Below the pieces are notes generated by a model that worked only from the letters and a program-made list of their open reading frames with translations, did not search any database and was not told the origin of the DNA. Source: Phytomonospora sp040655735 (GTDB lineage: Bacteria; Actinomycetota; Actinomycetes; Mycobacteriales; Micromonosporaceae). Taken from it: a DNA stretch of 64,000 nt. Below are positions 32,214 through 41,419 of the stretch, one piece after another. Where the stretch lies: the NCBI RefSeq assembly GCF_040655735.1, contig NZ_JBFAKK010000008.1, forward strand, positions 124,001 through 188,000, in the 5' to 3' direction. Positions within the stretch are counted from its first letter, which is position 1. Each line of letters opens with the position of its first letter. The translations under genes and the position numbers were made by a program.

Positions 32214-35200
32214 ATGCGGTTGGGGATCGACTACGGCACATCGCACACGGTCGCCGTCCTCGCCTGGCCTGACGGGAGGCGTCGGCCGCTGCACTTCGGC
32301 GCGTCGGCGCTGCTGTCCTCGGCGGTGCACGCGGGTGCGGGCGGGCTTCTCCAGACCGGACAGGACGCGTTGCGGGCGGGGCTGGGAGATCCTGCGGGGC
32401 TTGAACCGAACCCGAAACGGAGGATCGACTACGGCGAGGTGCTGCTCGGTGAGACCTCCTATCCCGTCGCCGACCTGATGGCCGCGACGCTGCGGACGGT
32501 GTGGGACGAGGCGGTGCGGGTCGCGGGGAGGCCGCCCTCCGACGTCATGCTGACCCACCCGGCGGACTGGGGGCAGGCGCGACGGGGACTGTTGGCGGAC
32601 GCGGCTCGGCGGGCCGGGATCCCTTCGCCCGCTTATCTTCCCGAACCGGTGGCGGCGGCGACGTTCTTCGTCGCCGAGGCCGGGGTCGAGGTTCCGGTCG
32701 GTGCGCACGCGGTCGTGTACGACCTCGGTGCGGGCACCTTCGATGTGAGCCTGGTGCGCCGGACCGCCGGCGGGTTCGAGGTTCTGGCCTCCGGCGGGCT
32801 CGGCGACGTGGGAGGTCTCGACCTCGACCGAGTGATCGTCGACCGGGTGGGCTTGTCCTCTTCGGGCATCATCCCGGCGGTGTGGCGGCGCTTGGTGAAG
32901 CCGGTCGGGCCGGTGGACCTCCGTGCGCAGCACGCGCTGTGGACCGAGGCGCGCAATGCCAAGGAAACCCTGTCCCGTCAGACTTCCGCGACGCTGTTCG
33001 TGCCGCTGCTGGATCGCGACTCGCTCGTGACACGCGAGGAGTTCGAGCGCGACGCGATGCCGATCCTGGAGCGCACCGCGAGCACGATGACGGCGATCGT
33101 CGCGCGGGCGGGGGTGGCGTGGTCCCAGGTAGCGGCGGTGTTCCTGGTCGGCGGGTCGAGTCGTGTGCCATTGGCGGCGACGCTGGTGCACCGGGCCTGC
33201 GGGATCGCGCCGACGGTCGTGGAGCAGCCCGAGCTGGTCGTCGCCGAAGGCGCGGTGCTGGCGGCGGCGAAACCGAAGGCGCCCAAGAAGACCGCGCCAC
33301 GGCGGTCCGTACCGGCCGCGCCGCCGCCACGCCCGCTGCCACCCGCGCTCGCACGGATCCTCGACGCGGCCGTCGAGACGGTCCGGCCCGGTGATTCGTA
33401 CAAGCTAGGCGGCCCGCGCACTGATCTCCTGGCGCTCCTGGCCGCCACCGACCCGGCTCGGGCACTTCGCCTTGCGGACATGATCGGTGGCGACTTCGAG
33501 CTGGAGGAAGGGATCACCCAGCTGGCGGCCGAGTCGCCCAGAGCCGCTGCGGGTTTCGCCGCGTCACTGGCCGAGGGCTCGGTCCAGAAGCCGCTCTGCC
33601 TGGTACACGCCGCCAGAGGCGCCGCGGGTGTCGATCCTGGTCGGTCCGCACGAATGTTGTTCGCCGCGGTGAGTGCCGCCGAGGCGGTGCCGACCGGCAT
33701 CGCGAAGGCGATCGCGTCGATCGAGCCGGCCCACGAACTGCTTGCCGCCGCCGATCACGGTTACGCCGAGCGGGTCGCGGCCGTCGATCCTTCCGTCATG
33801 GGGCCACTGTCGCGAGCGCTGGCCTCACGGGGACTCGCTGACCGCTCTGCGGCCATGCGTCTGTTCGACGAGGCGGAACAGGTCGTGCGCGCGTCACCCG
33901 AGGATGAGGAGATGGGCCGGGTCATGCCCCGGCTGGCCGCGCTGCTGTCGGCCTTCGACCCGGCTCGCGGTGAGGAACTGGCCCGGGTCCTTCCTTCGAA
34001 GAGCCGCCGAAGGTCGGCCTGCGTCGCCTCGGCGTGCGCGATGGGCGTCCTCGATCCCGTCCGGGCCGAACGCCTGCTCGTCGAGGCCGAAGGCCAGATC
34101 CTCGCTCTGCGCAAGAACTCCAAACGCGCCCACGCTTTGGGGGAGCTGATTCCCGCGTGGGCCCTTCTCGACCCCGGCCGGGCTGAGGCTCTACTGAGGG
34201 GAATGCCCCCCGAGCCCGGCTTCCGCCTTGAGTGGGCCACGCGTCGGCTCGTGACGAGGCTGGCCTCGACCGACCCCGCCAGGGCCGAGCGCCTGGCACT
34301 GTCGCTCCCCGCCGGGCTTGAGGACGACCGCGACGATGTGCTGGCCGACCTCGTGGAGGCCCTGGCGCCGCACGACCTCACCCGCGCCGAGGGCCTACTC
34401 GGTGCCTTCACCGAGGACTACAACAGAGAGCAGGCGGTGACGGCACTGGCGCGATCCCTGGTGTCCACCGACCGCGATCGCGCCGAAAGGATCGCCGGTC
34501 TTGTGCCGAGGGATGACCTCGGGAGCATCGCGGCCGTTGCCCAGGCCTTGATACCAGTGGACCATCGGCGCGGCGAACGTGTCCTGCGTTCCATCCCGCC
34601 CGATCCCGAATCCGACTGGTGGGAGCTCGGGGGCGCCATCAAGGAACTCGCGGCGATCGATCCCCATGCCGCCGAGCGGGTCGCGCTGCACATTCCGTCC
34701 GGCAACCGGGCGAGAGCGGTAGAGCACGCCGTCGTGGCGCTCGCGCCGAAGGATCCCGAGCGCGCCGAGCGCCTCATGCGGGCGAACCTGGACACCCATC
34801 AGGACGAAATGGTTCACGGGCTGGTGGCCCTCGGGCGCGTCCATGCAGCCAGAGGCGGAGGAATCCTCGCGCAGGTTCTCCGGCGCGGACAGCGCCTTTT
34901 CGACGAGGCCGAGCGGGTGGCGCGCGGGATCAGGGGAATCAGTGCCGCGCGGATGCTCGCGGATGTCGCGGTCGCCGTCGCCGGGTTCGACCGTGATCGT
35001 GCGCGGCGACTGCTCGACGAGGCCGAGACGGCGTGCGCGGCCATCGAGACGAAGTACAGCGACTACCGCTACCGCTCCACCGTCGACCTCGTCAAAGCCT
35101 GGACGCCGCTCGACGTCGACCGCGCCGAACGCGTCGCCCGCTCCATCCCCGACACTCATCGGGCCGAGCGCGCCAAGGCCCTCCTCGCCATCGCCCGGCA

Positions 35201-35219
35201 CCTGCATCCGCTTCCCTAG
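32214..35219 (+). CDS. Hsp70-like ATPase with C-terminal helical-repeat domain (copy 2)
   Basis: A 1001-residue paralogue of the protein at 29178. The nucleotide-binding domain (1-350) is nearly the same, with LGIDYGTSHTVA, VVYDLGAGTFDVSLV and VFLVGGSSRVPLAATL. A Lys/Pro-rich linker follows (KPKAPKKTAPRRSVPAAPPPRPLPP, about 350-375), which copy 1 lacks. The solenoid has the same AERL/V-type repeats but diverges much more, and only the last 40 residues (TVDLVKAWTPLDVDRAERVARSIPDTHRAERAKALL) are again very close. The 20 bases before the start match those before copy 1 almost perfectly, so the duplication included the leader. An aldo/keto reductase follows after 14 bp. Confidence 0.85.
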   Translation: MRLGIDYGTSHTVAVLAWPDGRRRPLHFGASALLSSAVHAGAGGLLQTGQDALRAGLGDPAGLEPNPKRRIDYGEVLLGETSYPVADLMAATLRTVWDEAVRVAGRPPSDVMLTHPADWGQARRGLLADAARRAGIPSPAYLPEPVAAATFFVAEAGVEVPVGAHAVVYDLGAGTFDVSLVRRTAGGFEVLASGGLGDVGGLDLDRVIVDRVGLSSSGIIPAVWRRLVKPVGPVDLRAQHALWTEARNAKETLSRQTSATLFVPLLDRDSLVTREEFERDAMPILERTASTMTAIVARAGVAWSQVAAVFLVGGSSRVPLAATLVHRACGIAPTVVEQPELVVAEGAVLAAAKPKAPKKTAPRRSVPAAPPPRPLPPALARILDAAVETVRPGDSYKLGGPRTDLLALLAATDPARALRLADMIGGDFELEEGITQLAAESPRAAAGFAASLAEGSVQKPLCLVHAARGAAGVDPGRSARMLFAAVSAAEAVPTGIAKAIASIEPAHELLAAADHGYAERVAAVDPSVMGPLSRALASRGLADRSAAMRLFDEAEQVVRASPEDEEMGRVMPRLAALLSAFDPARGEELARVLPSKSRRRSACVASACAMGVLDPVRAERLLVEAEGQILALRKNSKRAHALGELIPAWALLDPGRAEALLRGMPPEPGFRLEWATRRLVTRLASTDPARAERLALSLPAGLEDDRDDVLADLVEALAPHDLTRAEGLLGAFTEDYNREQAVTALARSLVSTDRDRAERIAGLVPRDDLGSIAAVAQALIPVDHRRGERVLRSIPPDPESDWWELGGAIKELAAIDPHAAERVALHIPSGNRARAVEHAVVALAPKDPERAERLMRANLDTHQDEMVHGLVALGRVHAARGGGILAQVLRRGQRLFDEAERVARGIRGISAARMLADVAVAVAGFDRDRARRLLDEAETACAAIETKYSDYRYRSTVDLVKAWTPLDVDRAERVARSIPDTHRAERAKALLAIARHLHPLP

Positions 35220-35233
35220 ACGAAGGACTTCCC

Positions 35234-36211
35234 TTGGACTACCGCCTCTTCGGCAACACCGGCCTGCGCGTCTCCGAACTCTTCCTCGGCGCGATGACCT
35301 TCGGCGAGGAAGCCGGCGGCGTCGCCTTCGACACCGCGCGCGAGATCGTCGACGCCTACGCCGAGGCCGGCGGCAACGTCATCGACACGGCCAACATCTA
35401 CCTGGGCGGGCACTCCGAGGAGTACGTCGGGCGTCTCCTCGAAGGCCGCCGCGACCGTTTCGTGCTCGCCACGAAGTACACGCTCTCCCGCGACCGCAGC
35501 GACCCCAACGCCGCCGGCAACCACCGCAAGAACCTGGTCGCGTCCCTTGAGGACAGTCTGCGGCGGCTGCGGACCGACTACGTCGACGTCTACTGGGCCC
35601 ACATCTGGGATCCGTTCACGCCGATCGAGGAGACCATGCGGGCCCTCGACGACGTCGTGCGCGCCGGGAAGGTCCTCTACGTGGGCTTCTCCGACGCGCC
35701 CGCCTGGCTCGTCGCGCGTGCCAACACTCTCGCCGAATGGCGCGGATGGACGCCCTTCGCGGGGATCCAGGTCCCCTACAGCCTCATCCGCCGCGATGCC
35801 GAGCGCGAGCTGATCCCGATGGCCGAGGCCCTCGGCCTGAGCGTCGCGGCATGGGCGCCGCTGGCCGCCGGGATCCTGTCGGGCAAGTACCGCACGCCCG
35901 GCGCGAAAGGCCGCCACGACGCGGCGAAGCTGCCGGAGCGGTCCCACACGATCGCCGACGCCGTCGTCGAGGTCGCCGGAGAACTCGGGGTGAGCCCGGC
36001 GCAGGTCGCGCTGGCGTGGATCCGGGCACGCTCGGAGCGGGTGTTCCCGCTGGTCGGCGCGAGCGGCGCGGCGCAGATCAAGGACAGTCTCGCCTCCCTC
36101 GACCTGGTGCTGCCGGACGAGGCGTCCGCACGGCTTGAGGCGGTCACCGGTTTCGAGGTCGGCTTCCCGCGCGACTTCATGGCCGAGCACAAGACCCACG
36201 GGGCGCTCTAG
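35234..36211 (+). CDS. Aldo/keto reductase
   Basis: A 325-residue aldo/keto reductase of the YajO/Tas-like group. YRLFGNTGLRVSELFLGAMTFG opens the barrel. DTANIYLGGHSEEYVGRLL carries the Asp and Tyr of the tetrad, VLATKYTLS the Lys and YWAHIWDP the His. VFPLVGASGAAQIKDSLASLDL is the cofactor-binding end. TTG at 35234 is the only start that fits, with GAAGGA upstream. It follows the second Hsp70-like gene by 14 bp and so is probably co-transcribed, and it ends at a strong terminator. Confidence 0.9.
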   Translation: MDYRLFGNTGLRVSELFLGAMTFGEEAGGVAFDTAREIVDAYAEAGGNVIDTANIYLGGHSEEYVGRLLEGRRDRFVLATKYTLSRDRSDPNAAGNHRKNLVASLEDSLRRLRTDYVDVYWAHIWDPFTPIEETMRALDDVVRAGKVLYVGFSDAPAWLVARANTLAEWRGWTPFAGIQVPYSLIRRDAERELIPMAEALGLSVAAWAPLAAGILSGKYRTPGAKGRHDAAKLPERSHTIADAVVEVAGELGVSPAQVALAWIRARSERVFPLVGASGAAQIKDSLASLDLVLPDEASARLEAVTGFEVGFPRDFMAEHKTHGAL

Positions 36212-36221
36212 ACAAGGAGAA

Positions 36222-36246
36222 GCCCCGCCCGGTGGCCGGGCGGGGC
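36222..36246. terminator. Strong bidirectional hairpin terminator
   Basis: GCCCCGCCCGG (36222-36232) and CCGGGCGGGGC (36236-36246) are perfect complements around a TGG loop, followed by ATTCAT. It lies between two convergent genes, 10 bp after the reductase and 16 bp before the acetyltransferase end. Confidence 0.85.
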
Positions 36247-36262
36247 ATTCATCCTCAATGGA

Positions 36263-37006
36263 CTACAGCGCGTGCCGCACCCACACGTTCGGCTCGACGT
36301 ACACCGCGCTGTCCTGGACGGTGTCGCAGTGCACGGTCGACAGCGCGAACGGCAGCTCGACCGGGCCGTCGGTGTCGAAGGGCAGCCCGGTCCACTCCCG
36401 CCACTGGGCGAGGGAACCCGGAATCACCATGGAGGCCGGGGCGATCTTGACGATCTCCCCGCCGGCGCGGACGTGCACGCGCAGCCACGGGTCGGCGGGC
36501 AGGCCGTCCTTGCGGGTCCGGTAGGCGTACTCGGACATCGGCGTGCGCGGTTCGAGATGCTTGGCGCTCGGCCGGACCGGCGCGAACATCTCGCCGAACC
36601 CCTTGGCGCGGGCGTTGTCGCGCAGCGCGGTCACCAGCAGCCCGGAGAGGCCCTTGCCCTGGTGTCCTGTGTGGACACTGATCTCGACGGCGCTGATCGT
36701 GTCCGGCGCGACCTTCTTGCGCAGGTCGGAGTTGGCCCACATCAGCACCTGGTCCCAGCCGGTGTCGGGCAGGTCACCGCCGCGACCGGGCAGGGCGCGC
36801 GAGAAGGGCACGCTGTGCCCGTGCCCGACCAGCGTGCCGGACTCGTCGGTGGCGACCACCGTGTACTCGGGGTCGGCGGTGACGAGCCCGAACATCGACC
36901 ACGAGATCGGGTCGTGGTCCATGAACTCCGGCCAGGAGTCGGGCATGTCCCATACGAGGTCGGCGAGTTCGGGGCGTTCGGCGAGGGTGGTGATGCGTAC
37001 GTTCAC
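36263..37006 (-). CDS. GNAT-family N-acetyltransferase
   Basis: A 247-residue protein with a GNAT core. EISVHTGHQGKGLSGLLVTALRDNARAKGF is motif A, with Q/R-x2-G-x-G as HQGKGLSG. The N-terminal VRITTLAERPELADLVWDMPDSWPEFMDHDPIS precedes it. The C-terminal 80 residues (MSEYAYRTRKDGLPADPWLRVHVRAGGEIVKIAPASMVIPGSLAQWREWTGL) are an extension found in a specific actinobacterial GNAT group. The GTG at 37006 gives the usual VNVRITTL start; an ATG at 37033 is possible. Substrate unknown. It stands alone, convergent with the reductase operon. Confidence 0.82.
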   Translation of the reverse strand: MNVRITTLAERPELADLVWDMPDSWPEFMDHDPISWSMFGLVTADPEYTVVATDESGTLVGHGHSVPFSRALPGRGGDLPDTGWDQVLMWANSDLRKKVAPDTISAVEISVHTGHQGKGLSGLLVTALRDNARAKGFGEMFAPVRPSAKHLEPRTPMSEYAYRTRKDGLPADPWLRVHVRAGGEIVKIAPASMVIPGSLAQWREWTGLPFDTDGPVELPFALSTVHCDTVQDSAVYVEPNVWVRHAL

Positions 37007-37046
37007 ATCGGCAGGGTAACCGTTGTTGATCATGTTCGCGACGTCT

Positions 37047-38552
37047 TTATCGCACGCCGAGTTCGCGGAGGGCTACGGTACGGCGGCCGGTGGTGTCGGC
37101 GGTGACCATGGCGCCGTCGTCGAGTCCGAGCAGTTCGGCGGCGGGGATCGCGCCGATGGCGCCGGTGCCCAGCTCGACGTACCAGAGCCGCTGCTCGGCG
37201 TCCTGCCCGAAGCCGAGTTCGCCGGCCAGCGCGAACCAGCCGCCGGAGGTGAGGAAGCCGCTGGGTTCGAGGCCGGCCTGCGTCCAGCCGTCGGGGCGCA
37301 GGGGCGCGTTCCAGACGAGGGAGTCGCCGAAGGCCACGGCGGTGAGTTCGCCTTTGGCGGGGTCGAGGCCGATGGCGATGGCGTCGGCGACGGAGATGAT
37401 GCGGTTGCCCGCGGCGGCGGGGGTCGCGGCGATCTCGCCGGTGCGCAGGTCGATGAGCTGGTAGGAGCCGGGTGCGGTGCGGCTGTCGTGCCCGGAGGTG
37501 TCGAGGAGGCGGCCGGCGACCAGGGACGGCGGTTCCTCCAGTTCGCGGGGATCGGCGGCGTCGGTGAAGCCGGCGTCGAGGTCGGTGAGGGTGGCGCGGG
37601 TCCACAGGTCGGTGCCGTCGACGGGGTTCACACCGCGCAGGACGTTGGCGGTGGAGACGTCGACGAGGTTGCCGCCGATGTCGCGGTAGAAGGGCATCGC
37701 CGCGCCCGGCCGCGGCGCGGTCCAGGTGCCCATTTCGCCGCCGGTCCCCAGGTCGGAGGTGGTGAAGACCAGTGTCGTGCCTTTCTCGTCGGCGGGTTCG
37801 CTCCAGACGATCACTCCGCGCGTGAGTGGGTCGGGGACGACGGGTCCCGGGTTGCGCACGGCGACCGGCTGGTGCGACGCGGAGGTGGTCACGGGGAACT
37901 GCGGGACCGCGTCGCGCCGGTCGCGCCACAGCTCGGCGCCGTCGGCCAGCGAGTAGGCGACGACCGTGCAGTGCGCTTCTTCGCAGGCGTAGGTGATCAG
38001 CCGGTCGGGCATGACGGCCGCCTCCCGCCACCGCCCGCCGCCGCCGCCGCCGGGGGTGATCGTGTGGCGCAGCGCGCCGGTGTGCAGGTCGCGGACCTCG
38101 AAGTAGTCGCGGGGAGCGGACGCGTCGGGAGCGAGGTGGTAGGGGATCACGACCGCGTCGGCGCCGATGCGCACGTGCCGCCAGGCCACCTCGCGGGTGC
38201 GGGGGGCGGGGCGGTCCCAGGCCAGGTGCTCGTCCAGCCGCGTGCGCCACTTCTCCGCGCCGGTCGCGCGGTCGTAGCCGGACAGGCCCTGCGTGGTCGC
38301 GAGGAGGACGGTGCCGCCGACGACGCGCGCGGCGAGCGCCTCGCCCAACTCCACCGGCAGCGTCGTCTCCCACGCGGGAGCGACGTCGAACCGCCCGGGC
38401 TTCTCGGGTGGGCCGTCGGTGCGCTGGACCGTCACCACGATCGCGGTGACGGCCAGGGCCAGCCCGAGCGCGTACAGCCCGAAGCGGCGCCTCGGGCGCG
38501 GGCGCGAGGGCGGGGGCTCTAAGGGGCCGTCGAGGTCGATGTGGGCGGTCAT
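37047..38552 (-). CDS. PQQ-type beta-propeller membrane protein (copy 1)
   Basis: A 501-residue protein. A short cytoplasmic Pro/Arg-rich start is followed by a membrane helix (FGLYALGLALAVTAIVVTVQ, about 24-43). Outside is a PQQ-like propeller whose blades repeat the pattern YDRATGAEKWRTRL, YSLADGAELWRDR, VNPVDGTDLWTRA, IDLRTGEIAATP and VELGTGAIGAIP. These fit a seven- or eight-bladed propeller without PQQ or enzyme residues, like BamB-type scaffolds. A paralogue lies directly downstream in the transcript direction's upstream side (38596-40059), and a dead third copy beyond it. The role on the outer membrane face is unknown. Confidence 0.82.
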   Translation of the reverse strand: MTAHIDLDGPLEPPPSRPRPRRRFGLYALGLALAVTAIVVTVQRTDGPPEKPGRFDVAPAWETTLPVELGEALAARVVGGTVLLATTQGLSGYDRATGAEKWRTRLDEHLAWDRPAPRTREVAWRHVRIGADAVVIPYHLAPDASAPRDYFEVRDLHTGALRHTITPGGGGGGRWREAAVMPDRLITYACEEAHCTVVAYSLADGAELWRDRRDAVPQFPVTTSASHQPVAVRNPGPVVPDPLTRGVIVWSEPADEKGTTLVFTTSDLGTGGEMGTWTAPRPGAAMPFYRDIGGNLVDVSTANVLRGVNPVDGTDLWTRATLTDLDAGFTDAADPRELEEPPSLVAGRLLDTSGHDSRTAPGSYQLIDLRTGEIAATPAAAGNRIISVADAIAIGLDPAKGELTAVAFGDSLVWNAPLRPDGWTQAGLEPSGFLTSGGWFALAGELGFGQDAEQRLWYVELGTGAIGAIPAAELLGLDDGAMVTADTTGRRTVALRELGVR

Positions 38553-38595
38553 GCCCGCATCGTATTCAGCGCGGGAGATCCACGGGGTCCCGCTT

Positions 38596-40059
38596 TCAGC
38601 GCGCGCCGAGTTCGGTGAGGGCGACGGCGGTTCCGCTCGCTCCCGTCGAGACCAGCGCGCCGCCCTCGAAGCCGAGCAGCCGGCCGTCCGGGACGCTGCC
38701 GTGCTCGCCGGTGGCGAGGTCGACGAACCACAGGTGCGAGCTGGAGTCGCCGCCGACGCCGACCCGTCCCTCGACGGCGAGCCACCCGTCGCCGGTGAGG
38801 AAGCCCTCGGCCTGGAAGCCGGGTGTGGTCCAGCCTTTCGGGCGCAGCGAGGTCGTCCACAGCGTCGCGCCGCCGGGGGTGATGGCGGTGAGCGTGGCCG
38901 GATCCGGGTCGAGGCCGACGGCGTAGTCGGCGTCGACGGCGACGAGCCGGCGCCCGCCGAGATCGGCGCCGGGGCTCACGGTGCCGTCGGAGAGGTCGAT
39001 GAGCTGGTAGGTGACCTGGTCGGCGGGCACGGCCAGGTCGGCGTCGATGAGCAGGCCGTCGGTGAAGGTGTAGGAGTCCACCGGGCCCGGCATGCTGAAG
39101 TCGCGCAAGGTCGCCGACTCCCACAGCTTCGTGCCGGTCACCGGGTCGTACGCGCGCATCACCCTCGGCTCGGCCACGTCGATGAGAAGGCCCTGCACGG
39201 GCTCGAAGTAGTGGCTGTTCGGGTCCTCGGCTCGCCAGTCGGGGCCCGTCTCACCGTCGGCGAGGTCGAGGTAGTTGGCCTCGGTGGGTACGCCGGCGTC
39301 CGGCTCGGCGCTGAGGAGGATGAAGGCGTCCTCGGGCGGCTCGTCCCCGGTCGCCGCGGAGTTGCGCATGCTGATCGCCTGGGCGCGCACCGAGTAGCCC
39401 CGGGGAGTCGTGATCACCTGGTCGGTGGAGTGGCGCCACAGCTCACGGCCGTCGGAGAGGGCGACGGCGGTGAGTTCGTCGGGGTCGCCGGGGCGCACGA
39501 CGATCAGCGAGCCGGGCGTGACGAAGCCGAAGGAGCCCTCGCCGGAGTCCTCGTCGACGTCGAAGGTGAAGCGCGTGGCGCCGGTCGGCAGGTCGACGAC
39601 CTCGAAGGCGCTGGGATTCCAGACGTCGCCGCCGTCGTAGACGGGCATCATCAGCGAGTTCCCCGCCAGGTTCAGGTACCAGTCGACACTGGAGGTGCCC
39701 AGGCCCTGTCCGGCCTCCACGCGGGCGATGACCTCGGTGAGGTCGCGCCGCCACAGCTCCTCGCCGGTGGCGCGCTCGACGGCGAGCAGGCCGCGCTCGG
39801 CGGCGATCAGGACGACCTCGCCTTTCACTCGTGCCGTCACCGACTCACCGAGTTCGGCCGGGATCTCCACCGACCACGCCTGCGGGCGCGACAGCGGCCC
39901 GGCCGGCTCCGGCGGCGCGGTCAGCCGCACCACGATCGTGCCGGCGGCGATGGCGGCGACCGCCGCCGCGACGGCGACGATCGCGCGCCTGCGCCGCCTC
40001 GGGGAGGGTGGTGCCGGCGCGGCCTCGGGTTCGTCGAGGTCGATGTGGACTTCGGGCAT
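38596..40059 (-). CDS. PQQ-type beta-propeller membrane protein (copy 2)
   Basis: A 487-residue paralogue of the neighbouring propeller protein. The membrane helix is AIVAVAAAVAAIAAGTIVVRL (about 27-48). Blade motifs include VERATGEELWRRDL, ALSDGRELWRHS, YDPVTGTKLWESA, VDLATGEHGSVP and LLGFEGGALVSTG, matching copy 1 in order. Both proteins end in a short conserved TELGAR/RELGVR. The start at 40059 (MPEVHIDLDEPEAAP) parallels MTAHIDLDGPLEPP in copy 1. Tandem duplication is evident. No catalytic residues are seen. Confidence 0.82.
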   Translation of the reverse strand: MPEVHIDLDEPEAAPAPPSPRRRRRAIVAVAAAVAAIAAGTIVVRLTAPPEPAGPLSRPQAWSVEIPAELGESVTARVKGEVVLIAAERGLLAVERATGEELWRRDLTEVIARVEAGQGLGTSSVDWYLNLAGNSLMMPVYDGGDVWNPSAFEVVDLPTGATRFTFDVDEDSGEGSFGFVTPGSLIVVRPGDPDELTAVALSDGRELWRHSTDQVITTPRGYSVRAQAISMRNSAATGDEPPEDAFILLSAEPDAGVPTEANYLDLADGETGPDWRAEDPNSHYFEPVQGLLIDVAEPRVMRAYDPVTGTKLWESATLRDFSMPGPVDSYTFTDGLLIDADLAVPADQVTYQLIDLSDGTVSPGADLGGRRLVAVDADYAVGLDPDPATLTAITPGGATLWTTSLRPKGWTTPGFQAEGFLTGDGWLAVEGRVGVGGDSSSHLWFVDLATGEHGSVPDGRLLGFEGGALVSTGASGTAVALTELGAR

Positions 40060-40084
40060 GCCTCATCGTATGGAGCGGGCCGTG

Positions 40085-40360
40085 TCAGCGCTCGCGCGTC
40101 TCACGCAGCCGCACGGTGCCGGCGGCGGCCGCCCAGACGAGACCGCCGCGGTCGAAGCCGAGCAGCACTCCACCGGGCGGGCCCTCGGCACGGCCGTCCG
40201 ACCGGTCCACCGTCCACAAGTGACCGACGGCCTGCGCGCCGGGACCCTACGCCCCGTCGAGAACGGCTCTCGCCTCCCCGGTGGCGAGGTCGAGCAGGCG
40301 GTAGGTGCCGCATCGCGTGTCGGCGTCGATGAGCCGCCCGGGTTGGTCGCCGCGACGCAG
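40085..40360 (-). pseudogene. Remnant of a third PQQ-propeller paralogue
   Basis: In one minus-strand frame the sequence reads LIDADTRCGTYRLLDLATGEARAVLDGA, a TAG stop (40247-40249), then VGHLWTVDRSDGRAEGPPGGVLLGFDRGGLVWAAAAGTVRLRETRER. These match LLIDADLAVPADQVTYQLIDL and SSHLWFVDLATGEHGSVPDGRLLGFEGGALV of copy 2. The stretch between them in the live genes is deleted, the N-terminal 300 residues are gone, and a stop interrupts the frame. It is a decayed duplicate next to its source. Confidence 0.8.
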
Positions 40361-40362
40361 AA

Positions 40363-40393
40363 AGGTGGGCCTCCCGAATCGGGCGGCCCACCT
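40363..40393 (-). terminator. Terminator of the DUF47-pit operon
   Basis: AGGTGGGCC pairs with GGCCCACCT, and CCCGA with TCGGG inside it, with a single internal mismatch. It lies 17 bp after the pit stop and is followed on the minus strand by TTTCTG. Confidence 0.75.
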
Positions 40394-40409
40394 CACGGAT
40401 GCTCGGTGC

Positions 40410-41414
40410 TCAGCTGAACAGCGGATTCACCAGGTAGTAGACGATCGCCGCGACAAGAGCCGCGGCCGGGAAGGTCAGGACCCACCCGATGACGATGTTC
40501 TTCGCGACGCCCCAGCGGACGGCGTACTTGCCCTTGGTCGCGCCGACGCCCATGATCGCCGAGGTGATCGTGTGCGTCGTCGAGATGGGCGCGCCGAACA
40601 GCAGCGCGTTGGCGTAGAGGACACCGGAGGCGACCGTCTCGGCGGCGAAGCCCTCCGGCGGGCCGAGGTGGATCACGCGGCGGCCGAGGGTGCGGATGAT
40701 CCGCCAGCCGCCCGCGTAGGTGCCCAGTGCGAGCACGCCGGCGGAGGTGAAGAACACCCACTGCGGGATGTGCTCGGTGTTGTCCTGGTAGCCGCCGACG
40801 AACAGCGCCAGCACCACGATGCCCATGGTCTTGGCCGCGTCCTGCATGCCGTGACCGACGGCCATGGCGGCCGCCGAGACCGACTGGGCGACGCGGAAGC
40901 CGCGGTTGAGGCGTGCCGGGTTGCCCCTGCGGAAGATCCACAGGATGGCGATCATCACCGCGTAACCGAGGATGAAGCCGACGACCGGGGAGGCGACCAT
41001 CGGGATGATGACCTTCTCGAGGATGCCGTCCCACAGGACCGTGCCGCCGCCGACGATGGTCGCGCCGACCAGGCCGCCGAACAGCGCGTGCGACGAGGAC
41101 GAGGGGAGCCCGAGCCACCAGGTGACGAGGTTCCAGGTGATGGCGCCCATCACACCGGCGAGGATGATCGCGAGGCTGTGCGACACCGGCGGTAGTTCCA
41201 CGATGCCCGAGCCGACGGTCTGGGCGACCTTGGCGCCGAGGTGCGCGCCGACGAAGTTTCCGACGGCGGCGAGGCCCAGCGCCACCCGCGGGGTCAGCGC
41301 GCGGGTCGAGACCGAGGTCGCGATGGCGTTGGCCGCGTCGTGGAAACCGTTGGTGTAATCGAACGCCATGGCCGCGATGATCACGGCCAGCACGCCGATA
41401 AGGGTGGCGTCCAC
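40410..41414 (-). CDS. pit: Low-affinity inorganic phosphate transporter, PiT family
   Basis: A 334-residue membrane protein of the PiT family that co-transports phosphate with a cation. The N-terminal FDYTNGFHDAANAIATSVSTRALTPR is the first PiT signature (GFHDxANxxA). The second is GAPISTTHTITSAIMGVGATKG, with NIVIGWVLTFPAAALVAA after it. About ten membrane helices are evident. It follows a DUF47 gene by 5 bp, the normal arrangement in actinobacteria. Low-affinity uptake when phosphate is plentiful is the known role of the family. Confidence 0.94.
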   Translation of the reverse strand: MDATLIGVLAVIIAAMAFDYTNGFHDAANAIATSVSTRALTPRVALGLAAVGNFVGAHLGAKVAQTVGSGIVELPPVSHSLAIILAGVMGAITWNLVTWWLGLPSSSSHALFGGLVGATIVGGGTVLWDGILEKVIIPMVASPVVGFILGYAVMIAILWIFRRGNPARLNRGFRVAQSVSAAAMAVGHGMQDAAKTMGIVVLALFVGGYQDNTEHIPQWVFFTSAGVLALGTYAGGWRIIRTLGRRVIHLGPPEGFAAETVASGVLYANALLFGAPISTTHTITSAIMGVGATKGKYAVRWGVAKNIVIGWVLTFPAAALVAAIVYYLVNPLFS

Positions 41415-41419
41415 GGTGC

